Positions 38,601 through 50,679 of a stretch of 64,000 nucleotides of DNA are shown here, one piece after another. The DNA lies in assembly GCA_947179485.1 (NCBI GenBank), contig OX359246.1, positions 72,691,508-72,755,507 of the forward strand, in the 5' to 3' direction. The notes under the pieces are model-generated. The model saw nothing but the letters and a program-made list of their open reading frames with translations. It made no database searches and had not been told where the DNA came from. The stretch comes from Allacma fusca. Taxonomy: Eukaryota; Arthropoda; Collembola; Symphypleona; Sminthuridae. Numbering within the stretch: position 1 is the first letter of the stretch; every line of letters starts with the position of its first letter. Both the position numbers and the translations under genes were made by a program.

Positions 38601-41600
38601 ACTCTCCCAGCAATTTTTCCCTGTATAAATCTCTTTTTTTTGTATAAATTACGGGACATGACAGAAACGAACCAGATTCTTCCTCTTGGTATTTCCTCAT
38701 ACAAAAAAAAATAATTACATATATGTCCTACCCTGGGAAGATACTAAATGTAGGGCAGACATCCATAAAAAAGTATTTAGAAGAAAAAATCTACCAGACT
38801 AACAAACCCTTGTTGAACTGACAATGACTGACAAGTCCCGGAACGGGCCTCGGATATTTCCCTCACGGAAATTTGTCCCAACGAACTGTTGCTTCCCCAC
38901 CAAAGACTTTAGCCCTGTCATGTAATTATACATTCTTACAAAGGAGCCCACAAGAGATAAGACACTCCCTATCCTCAACACTGTAAGTACATACTTATTA
39001 TCCCACCCGCAAAAAAATCTACAAATTTTAAAACCCCAATTGGTCAAAATTTTTGCAATTCTTTTCTTTGCAAATTTTTTCCTCAAAAATATTTCCCCTA
39101 CAAATTGTCTGAAATTTAAAAATTAAGTCTTTAAAATATTTTTGAATTTCCTGGAAAAATTTTGGCACGTCATTAAAAATTCATTTGTAAAAACCCTGGG
39201 GGAGTTAGAGCCTCCGGAAGGATAAAATGTACTCCTTTGGGGCAAGCTGAGACTCGCTTTTAAAAATCGTCCCTCTGAGCGTTTTTAAGGTTTTTTATGC
39301 TGACTTTTCTAAAGGGGGACAAGGGACTTGATGGGATGTGTTATAATCAGAATTAAGGATGTGTTCTGATTGGAGGATATCTCTTACTTGAGCAAAGCCG
39401 AGCCAATTGAGAGTGGCCCCGACACAGACGAGACCGATTCCATAGCGGTAAGTCCGCTGGGTCCTCCGTTCCATGGAGTCCAGAAGACTGGCTGTGGATG
39501 GGTTCGGGAGTCGGTCGGACATTGATAAGGACATTCCGATGTCGGAAGAGGACTCTTCCGGGTCGGATCTGGGACTCAGACTGGGATGGAGATGATGACG
39601 ATGGGGGAGATTGTGGTAATGATGAACGTCCTCCCTCCGGGACTGTGAGGAATTGTGGGGGGAGTTGGGTCCGGACCAAGAAGTCACAGCCGCCAGCCTC
39701 TGCTCTTCCGCCACTTCCTCTTCCAAATCCTGATCCTCCTCTTCTTCTTCTTCCTCTTCCTCTGCCTCTGCCTCTGCTATGGGGAACTGATGAACACGAC
39801 CTCTGAATAGGCTGTCAACTCCAAGGGATGATGAGCGTCGGGTGGGTCGAGGGTGTGGGACAATCTGACCGCGAACTAGACCTCGAACCTCTTCGTCCTC
39901 CACAATGAAGTCCTATTTACGGATAACAAATGAGAAAAAAAATGTCATTTCAAATAATACTGTCTGTCTCACGTCATTTGTAGTATTTGCCTTCCCAAAA
40001 TGCTTACTCCACACTTAAACCCCACTATTTTTAATCCCCTTCTTCCCCCTTCACTTTTCTTGTATACACATAGGAAATACATATACAGTGAGTGGAGACT
40101 CTTAGTCCTAGACCCTACAGAAAAAAACTGTCTTTTACACTATGCTTTTAGACACTAGAAGTCGTGATAGGACAAGTCTCACTCTGCCCCAATCTCTCCA
40201 TCTACGTTGTAAGGAGTGAGGAGTCTCTATACCAAGGGGTGACTGTAACTCCGCTTTACAGGTTTACACGCAAAAATATCCTCTCGAAAAAAAAAATCCG
40301 TCAATAGAAATTCTTGAAGGAGACTCCTTCATATGGCTCTTGAGAGGCTCCAATTTTTGTATGGTTTAGTATGTACAAAATAGGGACGCTCTACTAATCC
40401 TCACACATTTCTGGTCTCTAGTGGTTGAAATACTACGTTCCCAGAAATACTTTAACTTCCAGGGGTTTCCGGCCAGAACTGAAGTGCGAAATCTTGTATT
40501 GACTCAAGATCCCCAGGATTGCACGTACACGTGTGTGTGTTTTGCTTATTGTTATTGTTAGATATATAACTATAGCATGGATCTCCAAATACAGAGACTT
40601 TGTCAGCACTCAGAAGAGATTACGTATTATTATTATTTGAATTCCATAAAAGCCAAAGAAACGCCTCAAAAGAAATACAAATGCCACATACGCACACACA
40701 AAAATATAAGTTTACAAGTCAACGGAATTTGACCAGAAAATTTTTAATTGTGAGAAACTTTCAAAATTTTAGAAAATATTTCCAAAAATTAAGGGCTTAA
40801 AATTTAGGTTCAAAATTTAGTCTTAAAATTTGTACAATTTTTTTAAAAAAAAGTTAATATAGATTAAGATACGCCCAAAAAGAGAGCATGTGAAAACTCC
40901 ACTCGACTTCGAACTTCAAATTCAAGTTCGAGTGTCACACTTGACCTTAAAAAAATTTTAAGGGATGTTAGTATTATTGTTTGTAAATAGAGGGAGAGTC
41001 AAGTCCCTGGTAAAGTCCTGCACTCCAATTTGAAAGTCAAGTTTTTTGAAATCAAGTGATACTTTGAAACCCACTTAGAGAAAAATTAGAGAATTTTGAA
41101 GTTTGAGGGAAATTCGAGTTTGAGATTAACTTTCCCTGGGACTTGTGTGGAGCTTTTTTGGGTGTGTGTGTGTGAAATGTAATGAAGGTCGAACTTCCTA
41201 GGGTTCGAGGAGGGCAACAAATGTTGAGAACAAATGAAATTTCAAGTGGGGATTTTTTGAGGAGAAATACTCACACTTGAGATATAGTCACAGTGACAAT
41301 GAGAGAAGGTCTATACCTGGTAATATTTGTGGAGGTATTTGAAAACAGCTGGAACAAGTGTGTTCTAAAAATGAGTAATTTTTACTTGAGTTTTAAAAAA
41401 AAGACAGAAGTGGGCACAAGTGGGAATAATTCCCTTCCACATTTACGCTTTCAGAGTCCATCGTCCACAAGGAAATTATGGCTCGGAAATTTGTTTGAGT
41501 GAGGAGGTTTGAAAGTACTTGTAAAGCGTTCGGGAGCCAAGTGTGTGTACGGGAAAGCCTGTGGCTCAGGGTTTCCTTCTGGGAGTGAGCATTCGAGGAG

Positions 41601-44008
41601 GTGAATAATTGAGGGGACAGTTCATACTCGTCATGCTCAATTCATTTAACAGTCCACACACACTGGACCCCATTTCCATGTCTTCCTTTTTCAAAGCCTT
41701 TCTTTTCCCAGGACGGTCTCTCAGAGCATTTTATCCCGTTAGAATTTTAGCGCCAGTTATTTTAAATCTACAGGGTTTGGGCTCTAGGAATGAGAAAATT
41801 TCTTCTAATCTCATTTTGCCCCAGTTTAATAAATTCTGGATCGATAATCCAAATCATTTCACCTCCAGGCAGGGATGAGGTGTATTTTAAAAATTAAACT
41901 CAAATTTTCTAAAGTCATTTTTGTAAAGATTTTTGTTTAAACGATTTTCTGAAAAAAACCAATTAATTTATTAGAAAATTTAGCTCAACTGTCGTTGTTA
42001 TTGGGATAAATAGTTTTTTGTTATGTTGTAATTGTATATGTAGGGTATTGAACTTTTTCTAATATTTCTAGTTCATGTAATGTCCACAAAAATTTAGGGG
42101 AGGGATATTTTGTACCCTAAATTTTGAATTTAGGAGTGAAACTGGTTTTAGATAATTTAAAATGCAAACTGGAGGATGAAGTCAGTCGTTGTGGAGAAAG
42201 ATGTTCTTTAATGGTGAAGTAGGTAGAGGGTGGGAATATTATGAGACACCCTGCGTATAAAATACAGCCTTCTTCAAGGGAATTGACTTTTACAGAATAA
42301 TCCAGAGACAATTCGTCCGATCAATTCCTTTTGCTTTGGGATTCAATTCAACTCCTTTTCCATGTCCACTTTAATTTATATAATGTCCCTTTACAACTAC
42401 TCTCATCCTGTCTGCCAAATGTGGAATTAAATATAAAATTCCAACTACTCTTTTCGTATGGAAATAACATTGAGACGTTTTCAAATTGACGATTCCGAAT
42501 CACACAAATGTACGACGTCCTTATTTTTTTATGTCGTTTTGGGGGAATAATCGGATAGGGCTGGAGTTTTTAAATCTGGAATAATGATTTTCTATTTTTT
42601 ATTAGTTCAGAAATAAAACAATTTTAGCACTACATATTTTACAGAATTAAAAATTGCACATTTTGAAATTTCGAAAAAATTCTATTGCAATTTCGAAAAC
42701 AAAATATTTTGTAATTTCTAAATTAGCACTTTTTGCAATTTCTAAAATGAAATATTTTGAAATTTCAAAAATAGCATATTTTGCAATTTCTAAACTACAT
42801 AGTACTTTTTGTAATTTCAAAAATGAAATATTTGGCAATTTCGAAAATAAAATTACGTTGCAATTTCTAAATTAGCATATTTTGCAATTTCTAAATTAGC
42901 ACATTTTGCAATTTCTAAATTAGCACATTTTGCAATTTCAAAAATAGCACATTTTGCAATTTCAAAAATAGCACATTTTGCAATTTCAAAAACAGCACAT
43001 TTTGCAATTTCAAAAATAACACATTTTGCAATTTCAAAAATAGCACATTTTGCAATTTCAAAAATTACACATTTTACAATTTAAAAAATAGCACATTTAG
43101 CAATTTCAAAAATAATAAATGTGGCGATTTTCTAAATAGCGTGTTTTGCAATTTTAAAAACGTAACGTATCGCAATTTAAAAAGTAGCACTTTTCTGAAA
43201 TTTGAAAACGCAAATTTTTTAAATTTCGAAAACCGTATATTTTGCAGTTTCGAAAGTATAACCCTTAACAATTTAAAAAAAAAACATTTAGAGAGATGAG
43301 AAACATCCAGAGCAGACATTAGAATTGGAGGAAATGAGCAGCATCAAGAATAGAATAATTCAATTATTCCTGAAGGTCTCGGAGCGGGGGGAAGATTGGT
43401 TTAGTGAAAATCACCGTGTGGTTTCATGGTTCGCCCCCATAAAGAAATATTTATCCGGAGAAGTAACGTGTGTTGTTTGATGAATTCCCTCCTGAGAGCC
43501 GTCTCAAAGGACTTTGTTGACAAGTAATTGAGTTTTGAAGTGACTCGGAGTTGAGAATGAGTTCTTTAATACGGAGCTTTTACTCGAGCCGCGAATAAAT
43601 GCGCAGCCAGGTTCCATACTCCAGCTCTCCAATTACACTGACCTTTGATCTTCCCAGCAAAATATACTCTTTCATCCTGCCCATTGTTCCGGAGTCTCCT
43701 TCAATCCTCCCCACACCATGGGTGGGTTCACAATTGTAAATGGCACACTTTCATCCATTTCCTTCTCAATAGGAGCCCGGCTCCAAATGGTACAAAAATC
43801 CCAATCCAAGACAATACACCAAACCTTGTCATACTTTTCTCCCCATACAAAAAATACAAGCAATTAATGCAGAGCGTCATATATCCCTTCCATACTTTTT
43901 GCTAAAATCAATACATAAGCTACATTTCCCCTAAAAATGCAAAAGGTACTAAAAGTGCATTTAAAATTAAAATGGGCATTACAATCCCTAGGATATTATT
44001 GTCTTACA

Positions 44009-44048
<40 letters not shown>

Positions 44049-46527
44049 CACACTGTACAGAAACCCTTGGGTCTTATAATAAGCTTGAGTCTGTCCATTA
44101 TGTGATGAGCTTACATTTAATCTTTTAGTTCACTCCGAGGATTACCAAGGATTTTTATTTTCACGGGCTTCACATTAGCAGTCTTAACACAAACTCACTC
44201 AAAAATACAGTCACCTCTGTATCACACGCAAGGATTTTTTTCTATTATTTAATTTATAATATTTCCCTGCTCCATAAGAAAAAGAAGGGGATCCTCTCCA
44301 AGGAGTGGACACTGTATCTGTAGCATTTGGATTACATCATAGAGCTATGTATATATGTACATATGGCTATGGCTCCACAGGCCTTTATACACTCAATCCG
44401 TGCTAATTGAATCCAACCCCAGGAAAATGAAAGAAGGTCAAAAGTTGAGGATTATTTCCTTCTCTGATTGTCCCTGCAGGAGTGGAGTGAGCTGTAGCGA
44501 TGTCCCTCATTAGAACACATGGACGTACATACATACATCCCCATCAAGACGTTATCAGAGCGTTAGGCTCATAATATTGTTACGTCTTACATTTCTACTA
44601 AATAACGTAAGTAAATACGTGAGAGTAAATAAATGTAAGATGATTAGACTGGCAGGGTTATAGCAGAATGTGCTTGGAGTCAATTAAAATAATTCCTCCC
44701 CCGCATCGGTAGCATCGATCGCATCGATTGCATCGGTCCGGAGGAAACCCTTCCCCGCATCTCCACAATGGATAAAGAACAATATTCTAAACTCATGAGA
44801 TTCTTCTCCTGGATGTCAAAGAAAAATAGGGAAAATGGCTTGGAAATTACAGAGTATAAGAATCCCTGACCTCCATAGAGACTCTTCCTGAATTGGAAAT
44901 CCAAAGGTAGGATTGGGAAAAAAGAGGAGTAAGAGTACGTGAGGTAGTGGAAAGATCAGACGGGATTGCTACTACTACATAGTAGCAAGTGGGAGCAAGC
45001 CTCAATATAAAGGGAAAAAATAAAAAAGGCACAGAAGGTGTCCCAATGGTCTAACCCTATTTGATAAGGCAGAGCATGCATGAAACCAACACACACACAC
45101 TCACACACACACACATACACACACATACAAACTCACACTCACACTCAATGACTCTGAGGAGGAGAAAGATCTGACTTTTACTTTTGTTTCAGGCGGCTCA
45201 AATGTGTGTAACGGGGTCAGGATGAGTGAGTCAATGAGACAACTTCTGTCATGTACAGTCGACTCGTATTACAAGCACTGGCTGAGGAATTGCATCGGAT
45301 TTTGGCCCGATGTGGGAACTCGCATCGTCGAAGTATTTACATTTAAAACTGCTACACAGTCTTATAACACCATAACAATTTCCCTGTCATAGAATCTAAA
45401 TTAACTTTTGACAAAAAGGGAAGGGATTGATTTTGACAGGAGCCCTTATGTCAAGACTTCACTGTATAATCTCCCCACTAATAGTTATAGTCCTCACGTG
45501 TCACTTGGAAGAATCCATTTAGAAAAAATTCATTTAGAAAAAAATTAAGAAAAAATTCATTCAGAAAATTTCATTTAGAAAAATTCATTTAGAAAAATTC
45601 ATTTAGAAAAATTCATTTAGAAAAATTCATTTAGAAAAATTCATTTAGAAAATTCATTTAGAAAATTCATTCAGAAAAATTCATTTAGAAAAATTCATTC
45701 AAAAAAATTCATTTAGAAAAATTCATTCAAAAAAATTCATTTAGAAAAATTCATTTAGAAAAATTCATTTAGAAAAAATATACATTGTCCAGCGGTATTT
45801 CTTATAAAACAATAATTGTATAAACTCCATGAAAGAATTAATTGTAATTATTGGAACACACATAAGTTCAAGGGAAGTACAAGGTTGGAGCGTGGAGATT
45901 CACACGAGGCTAATTAATATTAAAATGTATGTACATTCCAGAGGTAATTATACACATTACGGCATACAATCCAAAAGGAAGTGAACAGGAGAAGACTCAA
46001 GAGCTCCATGTCCTGTCCGAATATTTAATTAAATTGAAACCCGTCCAGGATAAAATAATGAGCCTCTCTCTTGGGACAGGGATCGATGAGGAGTTTCTGT
46101 ATAATATGCTATTGCTGTATAGGTATAGATAGTCCCAATATTATTGACATTTCCCCTCAATTTATATACACGTACATACATACACACTCTTATACACTGG
46201 ACATGGACAGGAGCAAACAGAGAGGGAAAAACAAGGAGCCTTATAGGAGCCAAGAGCCAATCAATACATTGAATAATAGATGGACATTTAATAGCCCGTA
46301 GAGTTTAAGCAGTAACCCTGCATGCATCCCTTTCAAACTGTTTAAAACTCCAAGAGTCTAAAATATTGCTGGGTATATAATCCCCTTGTAGGAATTTTCT
46401 GCGTATACTTTTATTGGGACTGTCAAAAATTTTACTGGTCCGGATCCCTCAAAACCGGTCCAGTGACAAGCCCAATCCTTACCCGAGTCTCATCCTCAGC
46501 GTCCTCACTCCTCCGTCCCTTGGACAT
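32615..46527 (-). CDS. Two-transmembrane PPxY protein with Asn-rich tail
   Basis: Four exons, all joined in phase 0: 46527-46483, 39912-39388, 38364-38212 and 33526-32615 (introns 6570, 1023 and 4685 bp; donors GTAAGG, GTAAGA, GTACTT). The product is 544 residues. Exon 1 encodes MSKGRRSEDAEDETR and is the least certain. Exon 2 gives an acidic Glu-rich run, a His-rich stretch, Ser-rich linkers and TM1 (YGIGLVCVGATLNWLGFAQ). Exon 3 gives TM2 (YLGVACVISGSFCVCIAMC) and a basic flank. Exon 4 is a disordered tail with PPDY, EPPPYDEA and APPPYTREY, which would bind WW domains such as those of Nedd4-type ubiquitin ligases, then Ser/Asn-rich and poly-Asn tracts. The two-TM plus PPxY layout recalls TMEM51-like and other small membrane adaptors, but I do not recognise a family. 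No signal peptide. Likely a membrane adaptor or ligase substrate; inference only. Confidence 0.75.
32638..32692. repeat. AAT/ATT trinucleotide tract coding poly-Asn
   Basis: An imperfect run of ATT triplets (AAT on the coding strand) encodes the Asn-rich end of the PPxY protein. A second tract of ACT/ATT triplets at about 32818-32890 encodes the Ser/Asn-rich stretch. Such tracts are prone to length change but keep frame. Confidence 0.7.
33527..38211 (-). other. Intron 3 of the PPxY gene (4.7 kb)
   Basis: AT-rich intron between the TM2 exon and the PPxY tail exon. Includes a TA-flanked CAGTAGCCTCTCCCTATCAC start at 34697, resembling a pogo-type end without a partner. Open frames at 34282-34895 and 36424-36970 show no domain. 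Nothing else is recognised. Confidence 0.5.
38365..39387 (-). other. Intron 2 of the PPxY gene, with a possible alternative TM exon
   Basis: The 1-kb intron between the two transmembrane exons contains an open frame on the gene strand (39086-38799). The part at about 38995-38900 reads YVLTVLRIGSVLSLVGSFV and resembles the TM2 exon (YVDPLRYLGVACVISGSF). An AG lies just before TAT in phase 0, and GTAAGA follows TCCTTT in phase 0, but the pyrimidine tract is poor. Could be a decayed or alternative exon, or chance. Confidence 0.25.
42645..43285. repeat. Tandem array, 24-bp unit
   Basis: About 26 imperfect units of type GCACATTTTGCAATTTCAAA plus AATA. The period is exactly 24 where measured (starts at 42901, 42925, 42949). 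Units are most alike in the centre (42860-43080) and decay towards both edges, the usual sign of unequal exchange in the middle. The frames across it only reflect the period, 24 being a multiple of three. Confidence 0.9.
44010..44047 (+). repeat. A38 homopolymer
   Basis: A run of 38 A residues. The upstream 80 bases show no retrotransposon-like features that I recognise and no flanking target duplication was found, so a retroposed tail is possible but unproven; the length may also be a sequencing artefact. Confidence 0.7.
44703..44738. repeat. Four 9-bp GCATCGRTN units
   Basis: GCATCGGTA, GCATCGATC, GCATCGATT and GCATCGGTC follow without gaps, a small GC-richer array in AT-rich intron DNA. 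ATCGAT also occurs within it. Confidence 0.8.
45089..45146. repeat. Interrupted CA microsatellite
   Basis: CA repeats interrupted by T and AA, on the + strand, inside the presumed intron 1 of the PPxY gene. Confidence 0.85.
45256..45464. mobile_element. Candidate miniature TA-flanked element, 209 bp
   Basis: Starts CAGTCGACTCGTATTACAAG and ends so that the inward read is CAGTGAAGTCTTGACATAAG, with TA on both sides (45254-45255 and 45465-45466). The inverted repeat is imperfect. The same size as the one at 60458-60666 and similar CAGT ends suggest pogo-type MITEs. Confidence 0.4.
45518..45778. repeat. Tandem array, 14-bp unit
   Basis: About 18 units of AAAAATTCATTTAG with 13-bp variants and CATTCA/CATTTA changes. 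Located in the presumed first intron of the PPxY gene. Confidence 0.9.
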
Positions 46528-48787
46528 GCCACCAGTTGATTTCCCCAGGAATATTAATTTTAAACACGAGAGTCCATTCCAAAAAAATGTTTAGAGCACA
46601 CAAAATCCAAACACATGCACTTTATAGGTAATTATTTCCTTAAAAATTAAACCCCTTAAAGTCTATATCAGTAGGGAGATTTTTTATTCCCATGAGTGTA
46701 ATGTAATAAATATCCGAAAGATTTCACTGGAGGGATAAATTTTAGCACGGACACTCGGTTCAATCAAAAGAAGACAAAAAAAAAGGCTGGAGGGAAAAAA
46801 GGCTCTGGTATTGTGAGGTTGATTTGGAAAGAGAATGGCGAAAGTGGTCTTTTTTTTTGGGGTAATTGGGAACCCTATGAGCAGAAATGGGCGTTTATGG
46901 CTCCTCACACGCCAAAGATTCCCAACGCACTCACACACACACACACACGACACTCACTCTCATATATGCTCTCCGAGTCTAAGTCTGGCAGGGAGAGAGT
47001 GCGAACTATATCGTTGGAATTGGAATTGTGTGTGTGTGTGAGGAGGGAGCCCAGATCGCCTCAGCACCTCATCTCATTCTGTAAAGGGAACATTTTTCGC
47101 AATATTGCCAATTCCAATAGCACTACGGCAGAGAGACAGAGAGAGAGAGAGAGCCTCTCTTTTTAAGTATGAGCAAGTGTATGTAGTTCGTATAATTATT
47201 ACTATATAAGCCCTCTGAGTCTATGTACAGTACTAAGGAGTCTCAGCTGTCAATCAAATAAGCCACACGGCTGCTGTACGACCAATGCTATAGATACATG
47301 TCCCTACTGTATATGCATAGGGTTTCTCTATATAAGTATACTGTGAGTGAGTGAGATGTGTGCAACCTACTTTAGCCCTGATTCGCACTAAAATACCAAG
47401 TACAGCCTCTTTTTTTCTTATTCAATGTTTCGTATATATGCGTGGATTCTCTCAAGATTTTTATTTTTCATCTCATATTATGATTTTTTTTATTTCAGAG
47501 ATCCTGAAGGCTTTCGTCCATGACCCATCAAGTAATTTCAGATATTACAAGTATTTTTTCTTGTGATTATGTTTGATTCTCATGTAGTAGTGTATAATTT
47601 TTCATGGGTACAAGTAACATTCTTAAGAAAATTTACAAACAATTCTCTCCTTCTGAGGAAGCATTTATTGCAATATTTAACATTTATTGCATTGATTTAC
47701 ACATCTAGGAGCCGTGGAGTCCGCAAAGCTAGACTTACGTGAAGATCTTGAGAGGACCTTGGAAAAATTAGTGAATCAATCCCTATATATTTTCGTGGAA
47801 GACGGATTTTATAAAATGCAAGATTGGCAATTGTAAGCTAGGAAGGGAATTTTGAGAGGGTTGATATTCGAGGGTATTTAAATCAATTCAGAACAATTCA
47901 TGACCTTATTGAGTTTAGTATAGGAGGGTGAGTCTCGGGATTGTCATCGTATGATTTTAAAGATTTGAGAAACGTGTACAGAGCCTGAGATGAACATCTT
48001 GAGAAAGATGTTTGCAAGTGGTTACATTTTAGCAGCGACTCATCCACCCTTGTCCTTGAGAAAGTACCCAATGCTATTAAAACTATACTGTTGTGGAAGG
48101 ATTCTGTTCCTGTGCATGTTAACACAAGGGATTGGATTTCCAAGCAAAGCACTTAACCGGTTTTAAACCACTATTAATTTCTAATAATTCAACAGGCAGG
48201 ATGATCCCATACAAAAGTGTAGTACAAAGGTATTGAGTTTGGACGAGATTTTTTAATAATCAAGACTGCAGCTCTCCGACTAATAACTCGGCATAACTTG
48301 GCTCAAGTCCTGAGGAAATTTAAATTTTTCCCAAACTCAAGGACTCAATGTTAAAATTTTGACGGAATTCTCTGGTGGATTTTGAAATCCTCAGGAATTT
48401 ATGTTAGGAATCATAGAGAGACTCGACGGAGCAGGGCCGTGGGCCGAATTAATGAATGAGATGGTGAGGGAATAGGTGGAGTGCGTGCAGAGGATTTTTA
48501 ATAACTAGCGCGGTAAAGGGCACATGTTAAAGAGCTTCCCTTGGACAACGTTGTAGGAGCGTAAAATATGCGTGCGTGTGAGCACTTTTGAATTGTTTCT
48601 GAGAAATAGGTCAAGTTGCACATGCATCGGCTCAGAAACTCTTGCTCTGTCCACACACACACACACACACACAGTCTCCACAGAAATAGTGCACGCGTTT
48701 CCCCAAGCCTTGTCTTTATTTCCTGCTTATGATAACAACGCCTGAGTTGAATCAAACAGGGATTGCCTCAATACAGGTCCTGAGTTA
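46528..48787. other. Upstream region of the PPxY gene with simple repeats
   Basis: If the 15-codon exon is right, its promoter lies here. The stretch contains CA (46932-46948), TG (47028-47041), GA (47131-47153) and CA (48651-48673) repeats. GA repeats can be GAGA-factor sites in arthropods, but no core promoter was identified. A possible exon pair at 47499-47836 is discussed in the findings. Confidence 0.35.
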
Positions 48788-48916
48788 CAGTCGACTATTG
48801 ATATTACAGCGGATTATTTTGTGTGCTTACACAAGGACTGCTAGATTTTTCCTAGGAACCCAGAGCCCTAGTTTGATAGTTTAAGGAAAGCTCTGTCATA
48901 TGCTCAGAGCCCACTG
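48788..48916. mobile_element. Candidate miniature TA-flanked element, 129 bp
   Basis: CAGTCGACTATTGATATTAC at the left and CAGTGGGCTCTGAGCATATG read inward from the right, flanked by TA (48786-48787 and 48917-48918). Inverted repeats are imperfect. Looks like a shorter relative of the element at 45256-45464. Confidence 0.4.
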
Positions 48917-49421
48917 TATATTTACTGAGCTGTTATTATAGTAGGAGGGTGGCCAGAGCATGGTGACAATGAGCACACAAGAACCTGGGAGAGACAACAA
49001 TTGAGCTTTTGTTGTTTGAGAGAAACGCATTGTCACACTTTCTTCCCAGCCTCCGCAACATTTTAGCCTGAAAGACTCGACGAGGGAAAGTGGTCACCTA
49101 CTTTAGCACCAGACAAGAACCATAAGCATGTATAGATAGTCAACTCCTTACAATCAGTCTCGGCCCTCAGGTATAATGTATACACACATGGTGACCCCAA
49201 ACCCCTCTGCCCCTCCTCTCCCTCAATTTTGGGAACACAATAAATTAAATTTCAAAAATTTAAGGAAGCTCCTCCCGTCATCAAAACACTGGATTAAAAA
49301 TCTTCCCTACGAAATTGTCCCTGACTTAATTAAAATAAGTCAGTATTTTCAATCACAGAAAATTAATATAAATATATTCTGATATTCTTCATTTAAATTG
49401 GTTTTATTCTTTAAAAAAAAG

Positions 49422-49490
49422 AATTTATTCTTTAATATAAATAGGAAGCTTCCGAACAACAATACTGCGCTCATCTTCTGGCGTTCTGCA
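49422..49490 (+). repeat. Dispersed repeat, copy 1
   Basis: Shares ATAAATAGGAAGCTT and GCTCATCTTC, in the same order and spacing, with 53249-53311. Function unknown; could be a piece of a SINE-like or other interspersed element. Confidence 0.6.
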
Positions 49491-50069
49491 AATAAATGCT
49501 AAAACTATCAAAGCCTATAGCCTTCTTTTACTATGTAATCTTTTTTTAGACAAAACTGAAACATTAAATTATATTCATGTTTTTACACACTAAAGATGGA
49601 TTTTTGTTAAAGAATTAATTTTTAGAATCATGGGTTCCGGAGCATCACTTGCTTATTGTTAGTATGTAGCCCTTATTGACGTTCATAATAAATATTTTTT
49701 ATTATCACGAAATGCTTGTCCAGGAATTTTTTTTCAGCGTATTTTTTCTGAGCAAATTTATATTTTATAATCAAAATTTCAGCAATATTTTTTTGGGGCT
49801 ATGGAATTGTGACAGGTGTTGGGGCACCCTATGGGTTTAAATATGCTGAGCATGTGCATATACATAGGCACATGTTACATATATAGGGAGTAGACATACC
49901 CATCTGAGTATATGCATGTGACTGCCTTTTCGCCCTGTATAGTTATAATTGAGCAAAGTGTGAGTCTTACGAGTGCTCTTTAGTAAATAGAACTTGTTTG
50001 CACAATAAGACAATGTGTATTGAGAATGGACGTATGTATGTATATGCATGGGGATGGGAGAGGAGACCT

Positions 50070-50071
<2 letters not shown>

Positions 50072-50101
<30 letters not shown>
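50072..50101. repeat. CT/GA microsatellite
   Basis: An uninterrupted CT run of about 30 bases, followed by a CT-rich stretch. Similar GA/CT runs occur at 47131-47153, 57560-57590, 59513-59555 and 59985-60013. Confidence 0.9.
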
Positions 50102-50105
<4 letters not shown>

Positions 50106-50645
50106 CCTCAAAATCTCCACTGAAAAACTCACTCTCGTCTCTGCAAATTCTCTTCCTCGTCCGCCGTCCTCTTTCTCTCGCTCCACAACCTAATTCCTCC
50201 GCATTTGTGACCCACTTCGCTCCTTCAGCATTATTATATGTGAGGGGCCCATTCCGATGAGAGCCAATGTAATGACCAAAGAGCGAGTCAATAGTCAGCG
50301 ACCCACTTGCTTTTTTCAAGTGTATTTACATCCAAGCACATTTATTACCCCCATAACAATCCTACATGAGTTGTATAAAAAAAAAGCAATTCCTCAAAAG
50401 TCATCTCATGGGCACTGTCAACCCATTTGTCCTTTCTGCTTGACAAAATCCACACGCCATATGACATGTGATACTATACAGATAGCAGAGTCCCTTGTGG
50501 TACATTTTCTATTATATGCAAATCCTATACCTATATGGAAATACGTACTCACACACAGGCTCCCTCAAATATTACCCTACCACTCGTATATATAATGTGA
50601 AGCCAAAAAACAAAACAAAATCCTATAAATTTCCCCCCCCCTACC

Positions 50646-50679
50646 AACACACACACATACACACACACACACACACACA
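50646..50679. repeat. CA microsatellite
   Basis: CA repeat with one T interruption. Others lie at 51853-51878 and 56322-56348. Confidence 0.9.

Larger units (their letters stand above)
39913..46482 (-). other. Intron 1 of the PPxY gene (6.6 kb)
   Basis: Long intron holding the 24-bp array, a poly-A run, CA repeats, a TA-flanked miniature element and the 14-bp array, listed separately. The extent depends on the 15-codon exon 1 being right. Confidence 0.4.

Noticed and set aside
40086-40245. TA-flanked CAGT...ACTG segment
   Set aside because: Beyond the first four bases the two ends do not match, so a mobile element is not supported.
42647-43319. Repetitive frames on both strands
   Set aside because: Produced by the 24-bp tandem period; no start context or splice support.
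44768-44869. Frame starting MDKEQYSKLMRFFSWM
   Set aside because: Looks protein-like but ends without a donor and lies in an intron next to a 9-bp repeat; most likely chance.
49837-50319. 160-codon minus frame with Glu-Arg repeats
   Set aside because: The repeat part is the CT microsatellite and the remainder has no recognisable domain.
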